Part shown: positions 26,601 to 36,210 of the stretch, piece by piece | How the letters are laid out: each line of letters opens with the position of its first letter | Numbering within the stretch: the first letter of the stretch is position 1 | The notes under the pieces: generated by a model | What the model saw: only the letters and a program-made list of their open reading frames with translations | Told to the model about the DNA's origin: nothing | The model's database searches: none | Made by a program: the position numbers and the translations under genes | Origin: Marisa cornuarietis | Lineage: Eukaryota; Mollusca; Gastropoda; Architaenioglossa; Ampullariidae | Length of the DNA stretch: 64,000 nucleotides | Assembly (NCBI GenBank): GCA_004794655.1 | Contig: SMMW01000005.1 | Coordinates: 434,001 to 498,000 of the forward strand | Reading direction: 5' to 3'

Positions 26601-26816
26601 TTAACAGCCCAGCGGGGTGTTGCTGCGAGGCGAGGTGTATCTGGTTCTGCTTCCCACTTCCATTCAGAGGATGACGGGAAATGGGTTAACGAAGACGGTC
26701 TAATTTATGTGACGCCCTTCTTTGATGTCGCTGCCGATATACAGCGTCGACCACCTCCTACTCAAGAGGCGACAGAATACTGCTCACTTCAAACAAGTTC
26801 CCTCAAGAAGAATTAA
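11372..26816 (+). CDS. Gene B: five-Ig-domain receptor with ITIM/ITSM-type tail
   Basis: Fourteen exons join without a frame break to 839 codons (815 with the short form of exon 13). Order: signal peptide (1-25), Ig-like 1 (about 27-139), Ig 2 (140-248), Ig 3 (249-346), Ig 4 of I-set type (347-440), Ig 5 (441-556), TM helix (about 568-593), and a tail of about 240 residues. Tail tyrosine motifs in order: V-I-Y-E-I-P (Y635), P-V-Y-A-V-V (Y668), S-E-Y-V-V-L (Y718, canonical ITIM), K-D-Y-I-K-K (Y736), D-D-Y-D-H-L (Y761), L-I-Y-V-T-P (Y804) and T-E-Y-C-S-L (Y828, ITIM/ITSM-like). In animal immune receptors such motifs, once phosphorylated, recruit SH2 phosphatases or adaptors; an inhibitory role here is inference. 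Introns carry LINEs, a SINE and a MITE. Genes A and C, its neighbours, share its exon plan but lack the motif-rich tail. Confidence 0.83.
12116..12454 (+). CDS. Gene B exon 2: Ig-like domain 1
   Basis: The acceptor tcttacag ends at 12115 and the donor GTAAGT starts at 12455; phase 1-1. Cysteines flank a W-T-L-H region (Y-F-T-C ... Q-W-T-L), and N-M-T, N-N-T, N-G-S and N-Q-S glycosylation sites are present. The overall look is V-set-like but divergent. Confidence 0.82.
13163..13290 (+). CDS. Gene B exon 3: first half of Ig-like domain 2
   Basis: The acceptor actcaacag ends at 13162 and the donor GTAAAC starts at 13291; phase 1-0. It carries T-V-S-C, N-V-S-C and Y-M-C. The domain is completed by exon 4. 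Confidence 0.75.
13370..13460 (-). mobile_element. LINE 3'-tail fragment, minus strand
   Basis: gatgatgatgatt followed by agagcgcatttcacatgtag and gcatgctcaatgtgct is a diverged reverse complement of the LINE 3' end found elsewhere in the window. It lies in gene B intron 3, just upstream of a plus-strand LINE copy. Confidence 0.5.
13755..14880 (+). mobile_element. CR1/L2-type LINE, truncated 3' part, in gene B intron 3
   Basis: The frame codes the end of a non-LTR reverse transcriptase: E-S-H-S-A-I-S-S-L-E, K-L-K-L-N-D-D-K-T-E, V-L-S-R-L-D-Y-C-N-T-L-L-A-G-C, L-H-W-L-P-V, then after a frameshift near 14300 the terminal segment with P-A-R-Q-L-H-S-S-T-D, W-N-S-L-P and S-F-K-S-A-L-K-T-H-L-F-L. 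A short internal deletion lies near residue C-Q-S-A. Endonuclease and catalytic Y-A-D-D are absent (5' truncation). The untranslated end (14561-14880) finishes with gtgaatatgcgctataaaaa and an ATT run. It is dead, and in the same orientation as the host gene. Confidence 0.88.
14834..14876. repeat. (ATT)n microsatellite at LINE 3' end
   Basis: About 14 ATT units form the terminal repeat of the LINE copy. Confidence 0.9.
15486..15684 (+). CDS. Gene B exon 4: second half of Ig-like domain 2
   Basis: The acceptor ttctttcag ends at 15485 and the donor GTAACA starts at 15685; phase 0-1. It contains V-S-G-S-C-Q-F-N-T-T and G-I-Y-E-F-S-V-S-V-S, a pattern echoed by S-C-W-C-N-E-T-D-G-E-I-F-D-Y-K-F in gene A. 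Confidence 0.8.
15767..15835. repeat. (CA)n microsatellite
   Basis: About 69 bp of uninterrupted CA in gene B intron 4. ORFs reading poly(Thr-His) or poly(Val-Cys) here are artefacts of the repeat. Confidence 0.97.
16043..16336 (+). CDS. Gene B exon 5: Ig-like domain 3
   Basis: The acceptor gttttttcag ends at 16042 and the donor GTAAGT starts at 16337; phase 1-1. One exon holds a complete domain: V-S-C-E-P, V-T-C-T-C, L-R-W-T-I and W-F-S-C-Y-V, with N-T-T, N-Q-T, N-H-T and N-Y-T sequons. Confidence 0.85.
17759..18040 (+). CDS. Gene B exon 6: I-set Ig domain 4
   Basis: The most classical Ig domain in the gene: V-D-I-R-C-E-S-D-G-R-P-T-P and D-T-A-T-Y-T-C-S-A-Y-N, the hallmark F-strand D-x-A-x-Y-x-C. 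The acceptor atttccag ends at 17758 and the donor GTACGT starts at 18041; phase 1-1. Confidence 0.9.
18510..18857 (+). CDS. Gene B exon 7: Ig-like domain 5
   Basis: The acceptor ttttgtcag ends at 18509 and the donor GTACGT starts at 18858; phase 1-1. About 116 residues with M-N-V-T-C-K-P, V-K-C-T-L-T-V and G-F-F-K-V-Q-V-I-N-K-Y-G, the end of an Ig fold. It is the membrane-proximal domain. Confidence 0.8.
19018..19260 (+). mobile_element. tRNA-derived SINE in gene B intron 7
   Basis: The head ggtccggtggtgcaataata, a B-box-like gattcagatct and the sequence ctcccggcac...tttttctctgg align by eye with the SINE at 51861-51985. The tail includes a small hairpin (ccaggtacc ... ggcacctgg). A foldback MITE begins directly at its end. 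Confidence 0.6.
19261..19459. mobile_element. 199-bp foldback MITE with 18-bp perfect terminal inverted repeats
   Basis: TATTAGAGAGTTTGAGAT (19261-19278) is the exact reverse complement of 19442-19459, and the outermost TA at each end could be the target-site duplication. Inner arms also pair in part (acgacgcg/cgcgtcgt, gcggcaac/gttgccgc), so nearly the whole GC-rich element can fold back. It has no coding capacity. A TA target and TTAGAG-type ends suggest Tc1/mariner-like mobilisation, but the family is not identified. Confidence 0.78.
20160..20288 (+). CDS. Gene B exon 8: transmembrane segment
   Basis: The acceptor tttatacag ends at 20159 and the donor GTATGC starts at 20289; phase 1-1. 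An acidic stalk (E-T-D-E-D-E-T) precedes about 25 hydrophobic residues ending I-A-I-I-I-W and the stop-transfer run K-K-K-S-N-K. Confidence 0.88.
20581..20636. repeat. (GT)n microsatellite
   Basis: 56 bp of GT preceded by an AT run (20561-20577), in the short intron before the micro-exon. It ends just upstream of the exon 9 acceptor, where it replaces a normal pyrimidine tract. Confidence 0.95.
20649..20670 (+). CDS. Gene B exon 9: 22-nt micro-exon
   Basis: The acceptor tgttgcag ends at 20648 and the donor GTAAGT starts at 20671; phase 1 to 2. It codes E-S-S-S-A-F-Q just inside the membrane. It is required to keep the frame into exon 10. Confidence 0.65.
20961..21010 (+). CDS. Gene B exon 10: cytoplasmic tail
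   Basis: The acceptor gtcatttcag ends at 20960 and the donor GTAAGA starts at 21011; phase 2 to 1. It codes T-S-Q-Y-L-Y-R-S-R-R-D-E-G, with two tyrosines. An ATG-repeat microsatellite (20878-20903) precedes the acceptor. Confidence 0.7.
21728..21781 (+). CDS. Gene B exon 11: tail with V-I-Y-E-I-P motif
   Basis: The donor GTACGT at 21782 is good; the acceptor (tttttcggattgtgaag, ending 21727) has a weaker pyrimidine tract. Phase 1-1. It codes P-S-P-A-P-E-V-I-Y-E-I-P-W-D-N. Y-x-x-P is a type of site bound by Crk/Abl-class SH2 domains. Confidence 0.62.
22962..23141 (+). CDS. Gene B exon 12: tail with P-V-Y-A-V-V motif
   Basis: The acceptor ttgcatttcag ends at 22961; the donor GTGACT at 23142 is usable but not ideal. 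Phase 1-1. It codes Q-T-P-V-Y-A-V-V-D-K and a charged, disordered remainder. Without splicing, the frame runs on to a stop near 23290. Confidence 0.65.
23532..23675 (+). CDS. Gene B exon 13: ITIM exon with two in-frame donors
   Basis: The acceptor ttatctcag ends at 23531. It codes D-A-D-S-E-Y-V-V-L-D-L, an exact S-x-Y-x-x-L ITIM. Two phase-1 donors are possible: GTAAAA at 23604 (72-nt exon) or GTAAAT at 23676 (144-nt exon). The long form adds 24 residues with K-D-Y-I-K-K-K and a lysine-rich stretch. Both join exon 14 in frame; an unspliced form stops at 23691. Confidence 0.72.
23841..26200 (+). mobile_element. Degenerate RNase-H-bearing LINE (I/Jockey/R1 group) in gene B intron 13
   Basis: Broken frames in order code pre-RT sequence (G-D-S-V-L-T-E-P-R-D-V-A-D-S-L-A-F), RT motifs F-F-D-L-E-K-A-Y-D-T-T-W and P-Q-G-S-L-V-S-P-T-L-F-N, a decayed F-Y-V-D-F-F for the catalytic Y-x-D-D, an RNase H end (W-D-P-A-H-S-G-I-P-S-N, then A-D-Q-V-A-K-A) near 25740-25860, and a C-x-x-C...H-x-x-x-x-x-x finger (C-P-W-C-Q-G, T-V-A-H-V-L) near 26100. 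Many stops and frameshifts show it is long dead. The endonuclease is missing (5' truncated). It is in sense orientation with the host gene. Confidence 0.85.
26545..26816 (+). CDS. Gene B exon 14: distal tail with three tyrosine motifs
   Basis: The acceptor tttggcag ends at 26544; the stop is TAA 26814-26816. After an acid run (D-D-E-A-D-D-D-D) come Y-D-H-L, then D-G-L-I-Y-V-T-P, R-R-P-P-P-T-Q and T-E-Y-C-S-L-Q near the C-terminus. ATTAAA occurs shortly after the stop and AATAAA words lie at about 26938-26958, possible polyadenylation signals. Confidence 0.85.
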
Positions 26817-27837
26817 AATTTTGAGCAATATGCGCATTTTAACGCACAAGATCTTGCTCGCATGTTTTCGTGGAAGAATTAAAGTTTCCTAGATGAGGAT
26901 ACAATGAAATACTTGACCAAAATAATTAAAAAAAAAAAATAAAAAAATAAATAAAATCAAATTGGCGATCCAAATCCTACCTGATACCTAACCACATCAT
27001 GTTAAAAAGGTTGTACTTTATCTAAGAAAGCAAGAACTCCGTGCCGTAAACTTTATGCGGATGTTTATCAACTGGACTTGTATTTCTGCATTTTTAACGC
27101 GCATTAAAATGTATGTCATAACATGTGAAATTTTTATCAAGGTGATCTAACAGACAGGGTGGTGCATGTCTCTTCATATCAACCTTATTTTCCATGTAAT
27201 TAATGATATCGCTTGTTGTCTCTCATATTCACTACTTTTGAATACCAATTACTTTCAAGTCGTGCTTACTTTATAATTGTTTGCTATGAATTGTTTTGCT
27301 CAGTATATATCTCACGAGATTTGTATAATTTATAATATTATTTTTTAATTTGTGTAAGTAATAATACTCTTGTATCCAAATCGGACATGTTTTTGCTTTT
27401 CTTTTATCTACCACTACATAACTACCTTGCTTTAAACCTTTTTAAATGAATTTTTGTTATTCATTTCTGACAAAGTTTGTTATTATTTTGTTTTAGCTCT
27501 TCAAATCAACGAAGGAAACAATATCTTCTTCTTGTTACATGTTTGATAGATTTTCCTTCTTCCTTTTGCAGTATTTGAAATATTTCCTGAATCCTCAATG
27601 AAACACTGTAAATTATTGTGTTTCTTTTAAAGCTGCTGCCTTAATATTATGTCCAGAAATATATCTTATCCAGAAAAAATCGACATAGTGCATTGTGATT
27701 ATCAAATAGTATTTATTACACAATGTATCGCATTTTATACAAATGCTCTTTCACAAATGTGAATATCAGGATATGGGTCAGCCGTGAGTATGAAGGTCGA
27801 GTGGAATCATCAAATGTTCAGTAAAATAGTTCAGGCT
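26817..27837. other. Gene B 3' UTR and flank
   Basis: Very AT-rich with A-runs and AATAAA words at about 26938-26958. No further coding frame recognised. Confidence 0.5.
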
Positions 27838-27892
27838 GTTTGAGTGTGAATATGCGCTATACAAATCTTCACTATTATTATTATTAACATTA
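27838..27892 (+). mobile_element. LINE 3'-terminal tail fragment
   Basis: ttgagtgtgaatatgcgcta, then acaaatcttcactattattatt, matches the last 50 bp of the CR1/L2-type LINE at 14.8 kb. Extreme 5' truncation. Confidence 0.65.
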
Positions 27893-29389
27893 ACCTTATT
27901 TCTTTGACTCTACTTTGACGTGTGGTCTGGAAACTTTTAAAATTCGTGAATTTGTTACATTTCTCGCAAGTGGTGTTAATAAAATACTTTAATGGAAAAA
28001 TACTTGTTTCTTAAACATTATTTTCACCTAAAGAAAGTAGTGAGACAGATAGATCTGATAAAAAAAAACCTACACCAGGACCATATATCCGCGAACTAGT
28101 CTGGAGCACAACAGTGTAGGATATCTCAGCCTGGGATGTCAATTGTATCATAACGAAACACATCCTGTGTTATTTCTTTATTATGTACACACAATATGTA
28201 CAAGCATGGGGACAAGTAGTCTGTGAGCGTGTTTGTCTATACTGATTTACTTTGTCTGTCGTACTCTGCTGAAGAAATGTAATTAAGAGGTAAATAGTAG
28301 TAGAAGCAGTCGCTAGTAAGTGGTTCACCCTGAGTAGGCCACTGCATGTTAAAGAGGAGCAACACCTGCTTTATCCGATAAATAATGTAGACATAGAGAG
28401 TCTTCCGGTGACTTTAGTGAACTTTAGCCTAGCGACCTGCTCCGGACACCACTACACAGACTCTCTTGCCCCGAGGTTAAGCCTCTCGTCCCGATGAACG
28501 CAGTTTTACTAAATCTGTTAGTGCCGGTACTCACACAGGATAATACCAGGAGTAGCCAGTGGTCCTTTACAAAGTTTTACTTTAATCGGTGCTTGAAAAC
28601 ACGTGCTTTAACAAGAAAATAATGAATTAGGATTTTCTGTAATTCACATGACCTGTGTTCGACTTTCACTTCAGAATGGCCTCTTCAGAGAATTAGCTGA
28701 CTTCGGAACCGTTCATTTGCTGCATGTGACTGGTAGGGTTTCCTTCATCTCCAAAGATGACGCAGGAAGCATTTCAATCGACTCAGTCTGACCAGGTGCT
28801 ACTACACAAGACAATTAGTGGGGAGGGAACAACCTGCTCTATGCCTTATTTGTACCCTTTTTGTATATTGCTGTGGTCGAAGTTTTCTTTTATAATATAT
28901 CATTTGCCCGAGGACAGTATTTTAGGTGTTTTGAGTAATCTCGTTTACTAGTTGACACCAAGGTCGGATAAAGTTAATACCCACTCGGTGGCTACGATCG
29001 CTATACAAAGGATATAGTATTTGAAAATTTCAATAGCTACATCAAAGAACAGATCATTGCGTCTGAAAGCTTTGATAGCTGCATCAAAGGACACATCACG
29101 AGTTTTTAACTTCGACATTTACATCAAAGAACACAAAAAACAGTGATTGCGTTGAAGACTCGTTACTGTGTTTGAAATCCTTGATAGTAGCATGAGTGAC
29201 ATTACAGTAAGTTTAGTCTGTCAATATAGACAGTGATTGCACAATTTTCTTTTTATGACTCTCGTGTGTGTAGAATGAGGCTACTTGAACATTGCTGAAA
29301 CACAAGTTTACTCAGAGGCGGGGAAGGGGGAAAGTGGGAAGTAGGAGGATGGTTACGAAACGAAAACAGTTGTCTCTTGTCCACTGTAG
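27893..29389. other. Intergenic, no gene seen
   Basis: Nothing recognised on either strand. Single sites resembling acceptors occur but have no partner donor. Confidence 0.45.
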
Positions 29390-29442
29390 GTGCGCCTCGG
29401 AAGGCTCCTCCTAGCGAAGGAAATCCTCTAGGAAGTCCATAG
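29390..29442 (+). CDS. Possible orphan or alternative terminal exon
   Basis: The acceptor-like gtctcttgtccactgtag ends at 29389. In phase 1, the phase of every gene B tail junction after exon 10, the frame codes A-P-R-K-A-P-P-S-E-G-N-P-L-G-S-P and stops at 29440-29442. AATAAA follows at 29501-29506. It could be an alternative 3' end of gene B or belong to a lost paralogue; it is short enough to be chance. Confidence 0.25.
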
Positions 29443-29536
29443 CGCTGTACATAATTATTTACTGTAAACAGAGACGCATGCTAGATGATGAATCTTCATC
29501 AATAAAATTATGAATTTCCTTGCTTATGTGCACGTG

Positions 29537-29567
<31 letters not shown>

Positions 29568-30839
29568 GCGCGCGCGCGCGCGCTATCGTCCTTCACATGC
29601 GGATCACATTAAAAGCAGTTCTCGTCAAACACCCATATCTATTTATCTATCGTACAGTCGGGGGATACAAACACAGGACACAGATAAATGATGAACACAT
29701 TTGAATTGTCTCTAAAGTGCGAAGTCCATAGTCCATATGTAGCTTTTCACATAATTTAACTTTTCATAATAATAAATTGTGTGTATATATATAGAAAAAT
29801 AAATGATAAAATAAATTATATATATATATGTATGAGTTTTTGATTTACTATGGTCATTTTAACTTTTCTCTCAATTCTGCGTGAGTCGTCTGTGACTATC
29901 ACAGGTTGCAAAACTAAAAAAATAAATAAAAAAATAAAAATTCATATTAAAGTATTGATAGCAAACCCTTGAAAAATCCAAACTCCGATATAACACAAAC
30001 GATTGCTAAGAGCAGATCGTCCATAGTACACACAGGAAGCGCGAAGAGATAAACATGTAAAGGCGAGCGAGAAAGAGATGAAGATAAAGAAGAAGATTAA
30101 GAGAGAGCTAGCTACATCGACATTAACCGGGCTAGCGGATGTTGTTGAGCGGTTTATACACCCTACACGTGCTGCAGGCGAAAAGCTGTGTTTCGTTCTT
30201 CCCTGCTCTATGTTCCGGTCAACCTACATCGACCTCCGTCTGAAAGTGGGGTCTCGTGTTCTAAATTTGATGTGACGAAGAGTTTTAACAAGGCAAACTA
30301 AAATAATCTTACAGAAAAATTAAGAGTATTTTGTTAAGTGGGGCTCATTACAATCTATATTATCAAGAGAATTGCTGAATTTTATTTTTAAATCAAGCTT
30401 TCACCTTTATTTATTCGCTAATATAGCTGCTAATTCTCTCCTCCTTCCAAAAGCCTTTACTTTCCAAATCACCTCTGCCACCCAACATGCAAAACGTTTT
30501 TGGTCATTGCTACAAACATATTTCTTTTTTGCTGTCTAAGAAATCCTAGGCATTAATAAATAGTGCATCAGCATGTACCACTCACGTTGCATACGACTGT
30601 CTAGTACACCGCCCTGTATCATGTGCTTCACGAACAGGATAAATGTTGAAACGAGAGACGAGCAATGCTTGGCTCAATTATGTCTTGAATTTTCTTTTAA
30701 TGTAAGATTTTAGCATGTTTTAGCATGCCACTTAAGCAGATGGCTAGCAACCTTATACATGGTCCAACACTAGAAATGTCCAGGATGTACAAGGAGCATG
30801 AAGACTAAATTAGGATACGCGTTTCGGTTGATTGATGAC
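29443..30839. other. Intergenic; CA/CG microsatellite at 29537-29582
   Basis: A (CA)n run passes into (CG)n at 29537-29582. The ORF at 30078-30275 (lysine-rich start) has no recognised domain and no splice context. Confidence 0.45.
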
Positions 30840-31215
30840 TATAATATTAATAATCATTATTATTTATATTATAATTTCAATGCAAAGAAAATTTAATAAC
30901 ATTTAATAAAGCCAAGGGACGCAACTGTATTTAGTAACGTCGAGGTGTGGACGAGTTGTGAACCATTTACCCTTATTATTTTTTTGTATTATTATTTAAA
31001 AACAAAGAAAAGTTAATAATACATTTTATTTTATGTAATCAGGGGACGCCACTATATTTAGTAACGTCGAGGTGTGGACGTGTTGTGAACCATTTACCTT
31101 TATTATTATTTGTATTATTATTATTTAGATGCAAAAAAAAAAAATACTATTACATTTTTTATGTCAGGGGACGCAACTGTATTTAGTAACGTTGAGGTGT
31201 GGAAGAGTTGTGTTG
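30840..31215. repeat. Three-copy tandem repeat with about 126-bp period
   Basis: A conserved core (ggacgc, then tatttagtaacg, then gaggtgtgga) recurs at 30917, 31044 and 31169, spacings of 127 and 125 bp. The cores are separated by AT-rich spacers with ATT runs. The first two copies also share gttgtgaaccatttacc. Copy-to-copy differences are mostly in the spacers. Confidence 0.85.
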
Positions 31216-31482
31216 ATATCTGCACTCTGTATGTGCTTGACCTGGTACACGTGACGTATGAAATAATATAGGTGACATGCAGTTGACAGGGTCTGGCAGT
31301 CCAGTCAGTCCAGTGACTACCGTCGCGTGAATGTCATCAGCTTTCCATTTATCAATCGATCGCTGAAGGGAAGGCAGCGTGAATGACTTGCTGAAAGGGT
31401 GGGAGTAAGTCTAGAGAAGCTTTCGTATTTTTAACAGACTGAACCACTCTCTCATACTTTACCTCCCTTACCATTTACCGCC

Positions 31483-31547
<65 letters not shown>

Positions 31548-32863
31548 TGTGTGTGTCAAAAATACAAATACAAAACAAAACTTGGTGTTTTCTTGTCTCA
31601 AGAAATGACAGAAAAAAAGATGTCTAATACCACAAATCGTCGTGTCTATTAAACGTGTTTGATGGCCACCAACATGCTATACCACCGTTCAAGGGAAAAA
31701 AACTGAGATCACGCTAATTGGTTGATTGGAAGTGAAGTGCTTTCCCCTGGTGGTGACATATGACTCACTATCAGCTTACAGGACAGTGGCCTTCTAAGTA
31801 ATACAAATTTTACACACGCCCAATCACGCACACACGTACCCATGCACGCACACACACAATTGTATAAATGAGAAAAACACACACATACAGAGAAACAGAA
31901 AGTAGAGTGAGGGATATATAGACATATACACAGATTCTTATTATCTTGCCACAATCTGTCCAACACAAATCATATGGCAAAGGTACAAAGTCTATCACTA
32001 GGGGTAGTTTGGCCGTTAAACCAGTGGTCAGGTGCATCATAGATAATATGAACGGGTAGACGACACGTCAGTTGCTAGCTGGCAATATCTCGGTAGTTAA
32101 AACGCCGAAACAGTTAAAACGCTAATAAAATATGAAGAGCGTAGACGTATTCTTTACGCCAAGCATCTGACTAGCTCCTAGCTACGGGTTGGCACCACGC
32201 CCATGTCTTTTAAAACAAACAGTGAAACTAAAAAGAAAGTACAGTGAGCACAGGAGACTTGTATTTTTCAGAAATTTTCAGGGCAGAGGAAACGGGTAGG
32301 AACGAAAACAGTTGTGCCTGCCGTGACACCTACTGTGTGTCTTTGTAACGAAGTTTTTAAGTCGCTAGTGATGGTTGCCCACCATAGATATATATACCTC
32401 TTATTTTACGTACTTTTTTGTTTTTACAACAGATTGTCAAAAGTGGCGTGTCATCCCTCACTTGTAGTTAAATATGTTTATGATATACTGAATACGCCTG
32501 GTGACGGGTTTGAACAAACTGCAGTCACACTGCTTCTAATTTCTGGCAGGATTGCTATCATATTGTGCTGAACACCTTTCGAACTGAATGCAGGTGAGAG
32601 TGCAGTGGACTAATAGCGATATAAAAGCCTAAGGTTGAGAGATAAATGAAAAAGACAGATCTGTGTTCTTCTTTTTCATCAGGTGACGAATATTCTGCTC
32701 AATTTATTCATGGTACTTAATTTTTGCGAAACTTGGTTCAAAACTAGCTGCTAATGATTTGGTAAATAAAAATATCTTCTACACCAAACGTTTCCTTAGA
32801 AATATGATTGGTTCATCGGTTACATAACTAAAACCCATCTATTTACTCATAATACGTTTCTTT

Positions 32864-32900
<37 letters not shown>

Positions 32901-35900
32901 GGCTACTTTGAGTATAATTTAGAACTAATTGAGAAGAGATGAAACAAGCAGAAAACCGCTATTGTTACTAAGACAGGTCTTGCTCGTTTCTCGCTTCGAC
33001 ATGTATTATCAAAATATCTCAGACAGTATCTCCCAACAAAAGTCAGTCGCCCCTGTTCTTCCAGCTGACATAGGGCGTCTTGCTGGACCGTCACTGTAAC
33101 ATGAGTGGTTCCTGATGATCCCCCACTCACTACTGATTTATACAGAATGACTGCGTGTTGTGTTCAGCTGCATAACTTTGTATAGTCTACCCTTTTCCTC
33201 CCAACTCACCTGAGATAGATATTAATATAACTTATATGTCATCCTACTATTGGTCCCTATATATAGAGCACAGCTGCTGAGTAAGTGACAACATTTTCGG
33301 ACATGTCCTTACAAGTAATAAAAGGGTCACCTAAGAGGCCGATTAAATGATTGGGTACCCTCATGTATATGGCGGGTATCGAGATGCACCTTCGACACTG
33401 CGCAGCACAGCTTTTCACACTCGTGTCACTTTTGCTGAGACGGTTAACTTCCATACCAGAAGGCAGCGAAGGTGTCCTGACAAGCGACTGTCACGTTTGG
33501 CAAGTATTTTTTTCATATCGGCTATTAGAAAGTTGTTTGAATCGTATGTACCTATACCAGCCCTCCTTTACAAGTAATAGGAAGAGCGACCTGCTGTAGT
33601 TACTAGACGGGATTTTGTACCTGTGACCGCTAGTTACGAATTTAGTAGACGTGTAGCACGTGCTAAGAGGATTCCCGGTAGCTCACTAGGTAAAACATTT
33701 GTTTGTCACTACTTCAGTACAACTAAGATCACGTCTGAACATGGTCGCTATCTTCAACACCTGTTTACAAAGCTGACCATCGTGGGTTATTTGTTAAACC
33801 GGGAGCTTTAGTTTCATTTACCTTTGTGTTTAATCACTATAGATGTCAAACAAAGAACTTGCTAAAATAAACCTTGCACACTTATCATTCAGTAATACGT
33901 AACACACTAATCGTTCACTAATACATAGCATATTAGTCGTTCACAACGACCCTTCATCAACAGTGACACAAACTTGAAACAGCTTTGAGACCGAAATAAT
34001 TTCGGGGATTATTATGCTTTTATTTTGTGTTCTCTCAAGAGTAATTAAATCGATGGGACTCTACTGTAGCCGCGTGTTTTAATGTTGCACTAAAATTATT
34101 GATTCTTGTCATGATCCCACGATAATTCACGAGTTACAGCAACATAAATGTACGTGTGTAAGTACATACCGTCGCAACAAATTTTTTTAGGAGCGAAGGC
34201 TCAAATTCCGAAGCGCATGGAATATATATTTGTACAGGTGTACAGGTGTAGGTGTACTTGGAGATAAGACATGAACCCGTGGAGAACAGCTCATAAATTC
34301 TGTCACGTTTCACACTCACATACAAATCGTGTCCCTTTTCAAAAAAGAAATTATACACTGCATAGCCACGTATGCCATAAAATGGGTCAGCGAAACAAAC
34401 AGATAAACAAAGTAACGCCGGTGTCGTCATTTAATTTGGTGGGTGTGTGGGGGTGAGGTTGGGGGTTGGGGAAGTAGGCATCCAGTTCTCGAGTGTTTTG
34501 ATAGGCTTAGGTACAGCGAATAATCAATGAAGTGCTTTAAAAAATAACCTGCATGCAATAAGGAAGAGAAATAGAGGAACATATATTTTTGAGTGTCAGA
34601 GGTGTGAACCTTTACTTACCAGTACTTCAGGTGCCTTTGTCACTAGCACAGGTAGGAGGTGACGAAACTTGAAAGAGAGCCAAACTGTGGTCGGAAAACA
34701 ACACGACATGGCGACGACAGTAAGAAAGGTAAAATGTACAGCTTTTAAGTTTTCATGAGAGTGCTCCAGGAGATAATTATTTGTAGAATTTTGATCTCAT
34801 TATGATCTAATTTTGCTTTCCCTTGTTTAACATGTGATTTAATGTCCTGGAACCCGTAGTCTGTGTTTAAAGGCTCGTCCTGTGGACTTACTGAGACGAC
34901 TGGGGAAACGATGTGCACTCATACATTTCCAGACGGTTGATGGAGCTGGTCAGTTCTCCTTTGCTGCTGTTATTTGCACAGGGAGTTCATATCGCTCATT
35001 TCTTTCGACTGAATGACATGCATGCGTGCATCAAGTATGAGTGCTACCCCAAAAATAGGACGACAATCGTAAAACAATGGCACTGTTTATCACCTGATGT
35101 GATTAGTAGATATGTTTTCACATCCTTTGGTCATGACTTTGTTTTATTAATAAATGTGTTGTTTTTATATCCCTTTTGTTTCATTTTGTTTTTTTTTTAT
35201 AATAGCAACTGAACAAAGGAGATGATTCCTGCTCAACTACGATTAATATGTTTTTTTTCTACCTTTTTAGTTTTATTTGTCTGATGTAGTCCTATTAAAC
35301 AAAGTGAGTGCATGTTTAGGCGGGGACGGAGCTGGTAAAGCTAGTCAGCATAAAGAAATGTAGGTGCATGTGTGCTTGTGAGTGTGATCGTGTGTGAGGG
35401 CGTGTGTAGACTGCTTGATCAAACTCAAACTTACAAACATGCGTCGGTGTATGTCGGTCAGCACTTAACCGGTTATACTTTGTACGCACAGTCCGTGCAT
35501 GACGATTGTTTTAAGCTTGTGCCTCGAAAACTTAAAGGCATTATTCATTCAAAATTTTGAAAAGAGTGTTTTGCATTGAACTAAGCTTAGTGGTGAGCAA
35601 AAAGTTACACACCCTGGTACGACTTTTAAATTAAGACTGGTATTCATGCTCAGGTGGCCTGTGCGTGTAGGTAGGGGTCCCGACACTGGAGGTGTGTATG
35701 TTAACAACTCGTTCTATCGTCTTGCGTGAGATCTTTAACATCTTTAATAAAGAGACCTAGCTGACATTCACACGTACACTTGTAAACTTGTAATCGTCTA
35801 TTGTAGGCAAGACAGTATTCAGTTCCATGAATAGATAGCTTCGTGGGGAGCTGCCAACCAAGTGTACGTGAACTCGGTATATAGAGAGAAGTATTTTCAC

Positions 35901-36062
35901 TTACAAGCCCATACGTGTAGTTTAAGTGTTGACAAAGTTTAGACAGTCTTTCTCAGGTGGAAAAATATAATTTTGTTGAAAAATGTTGTCAAAGACGGAA
36001 ATAAACAAAAAGATATAAAATTACATAACCCTTGATGGCTGCATGTCTGTGCTTTTTTTCAG
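31216..36062. other. Gene-poor region with microsatellites
   Basis: (GT)n at 31486-31556 and (AAT)n at about 32866-32900. ORFs here (32314-32571, 32903-33130 minus, 33351-33599, 34134-34430 minus, 34913-35212) show no recognisable domain and no consistent splice partners. I see no supported gene. Confidence 0.45.
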
Positions 36063-36210
36063 GTTTACTAAATGCGACGCCGAATGTTGCAGCAGAAATG
36101 GCGTCGGACAACAGGTGGTGGGCATGGTAGTTCTATGTACACAGCAGCATCTTCCTGGGCCGGCACCATTTACCCCTTCTGTTCAACTATACAACAAGAT
36201 CAAAGGTTAG
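36063..36210 (+). CDS. Possible orphan terminal exon with close polyadenylation signals
   Basis: A strong acceptor (gtgctttttttcag, ending 36062) leads into a 148-nt frame that, entered in phase 2, codes a cysteine-rich start (F-T-K-C-D-A-E-C-C-S-R-N-G), a proline-rich part and V-Q-L-Y-N-K-I-K-G, stopping at 36208-36210. AATAAA words follow at 36237 and 36242. Phase 2 is also the entry phase of the last exons of genes A and C. No upstream TM exon was found, so the parent gene is unknown. Confidence 0.3.

Noticed and set aside
34708..35030. Mini first exon (M-A-T-T-V-R-K before GTAAAA) followed by an acceptor at about 34930 and a short frame
   Set aside because: The product would be about 35 residues with no recognisable feature; splice matches alone are not enough.
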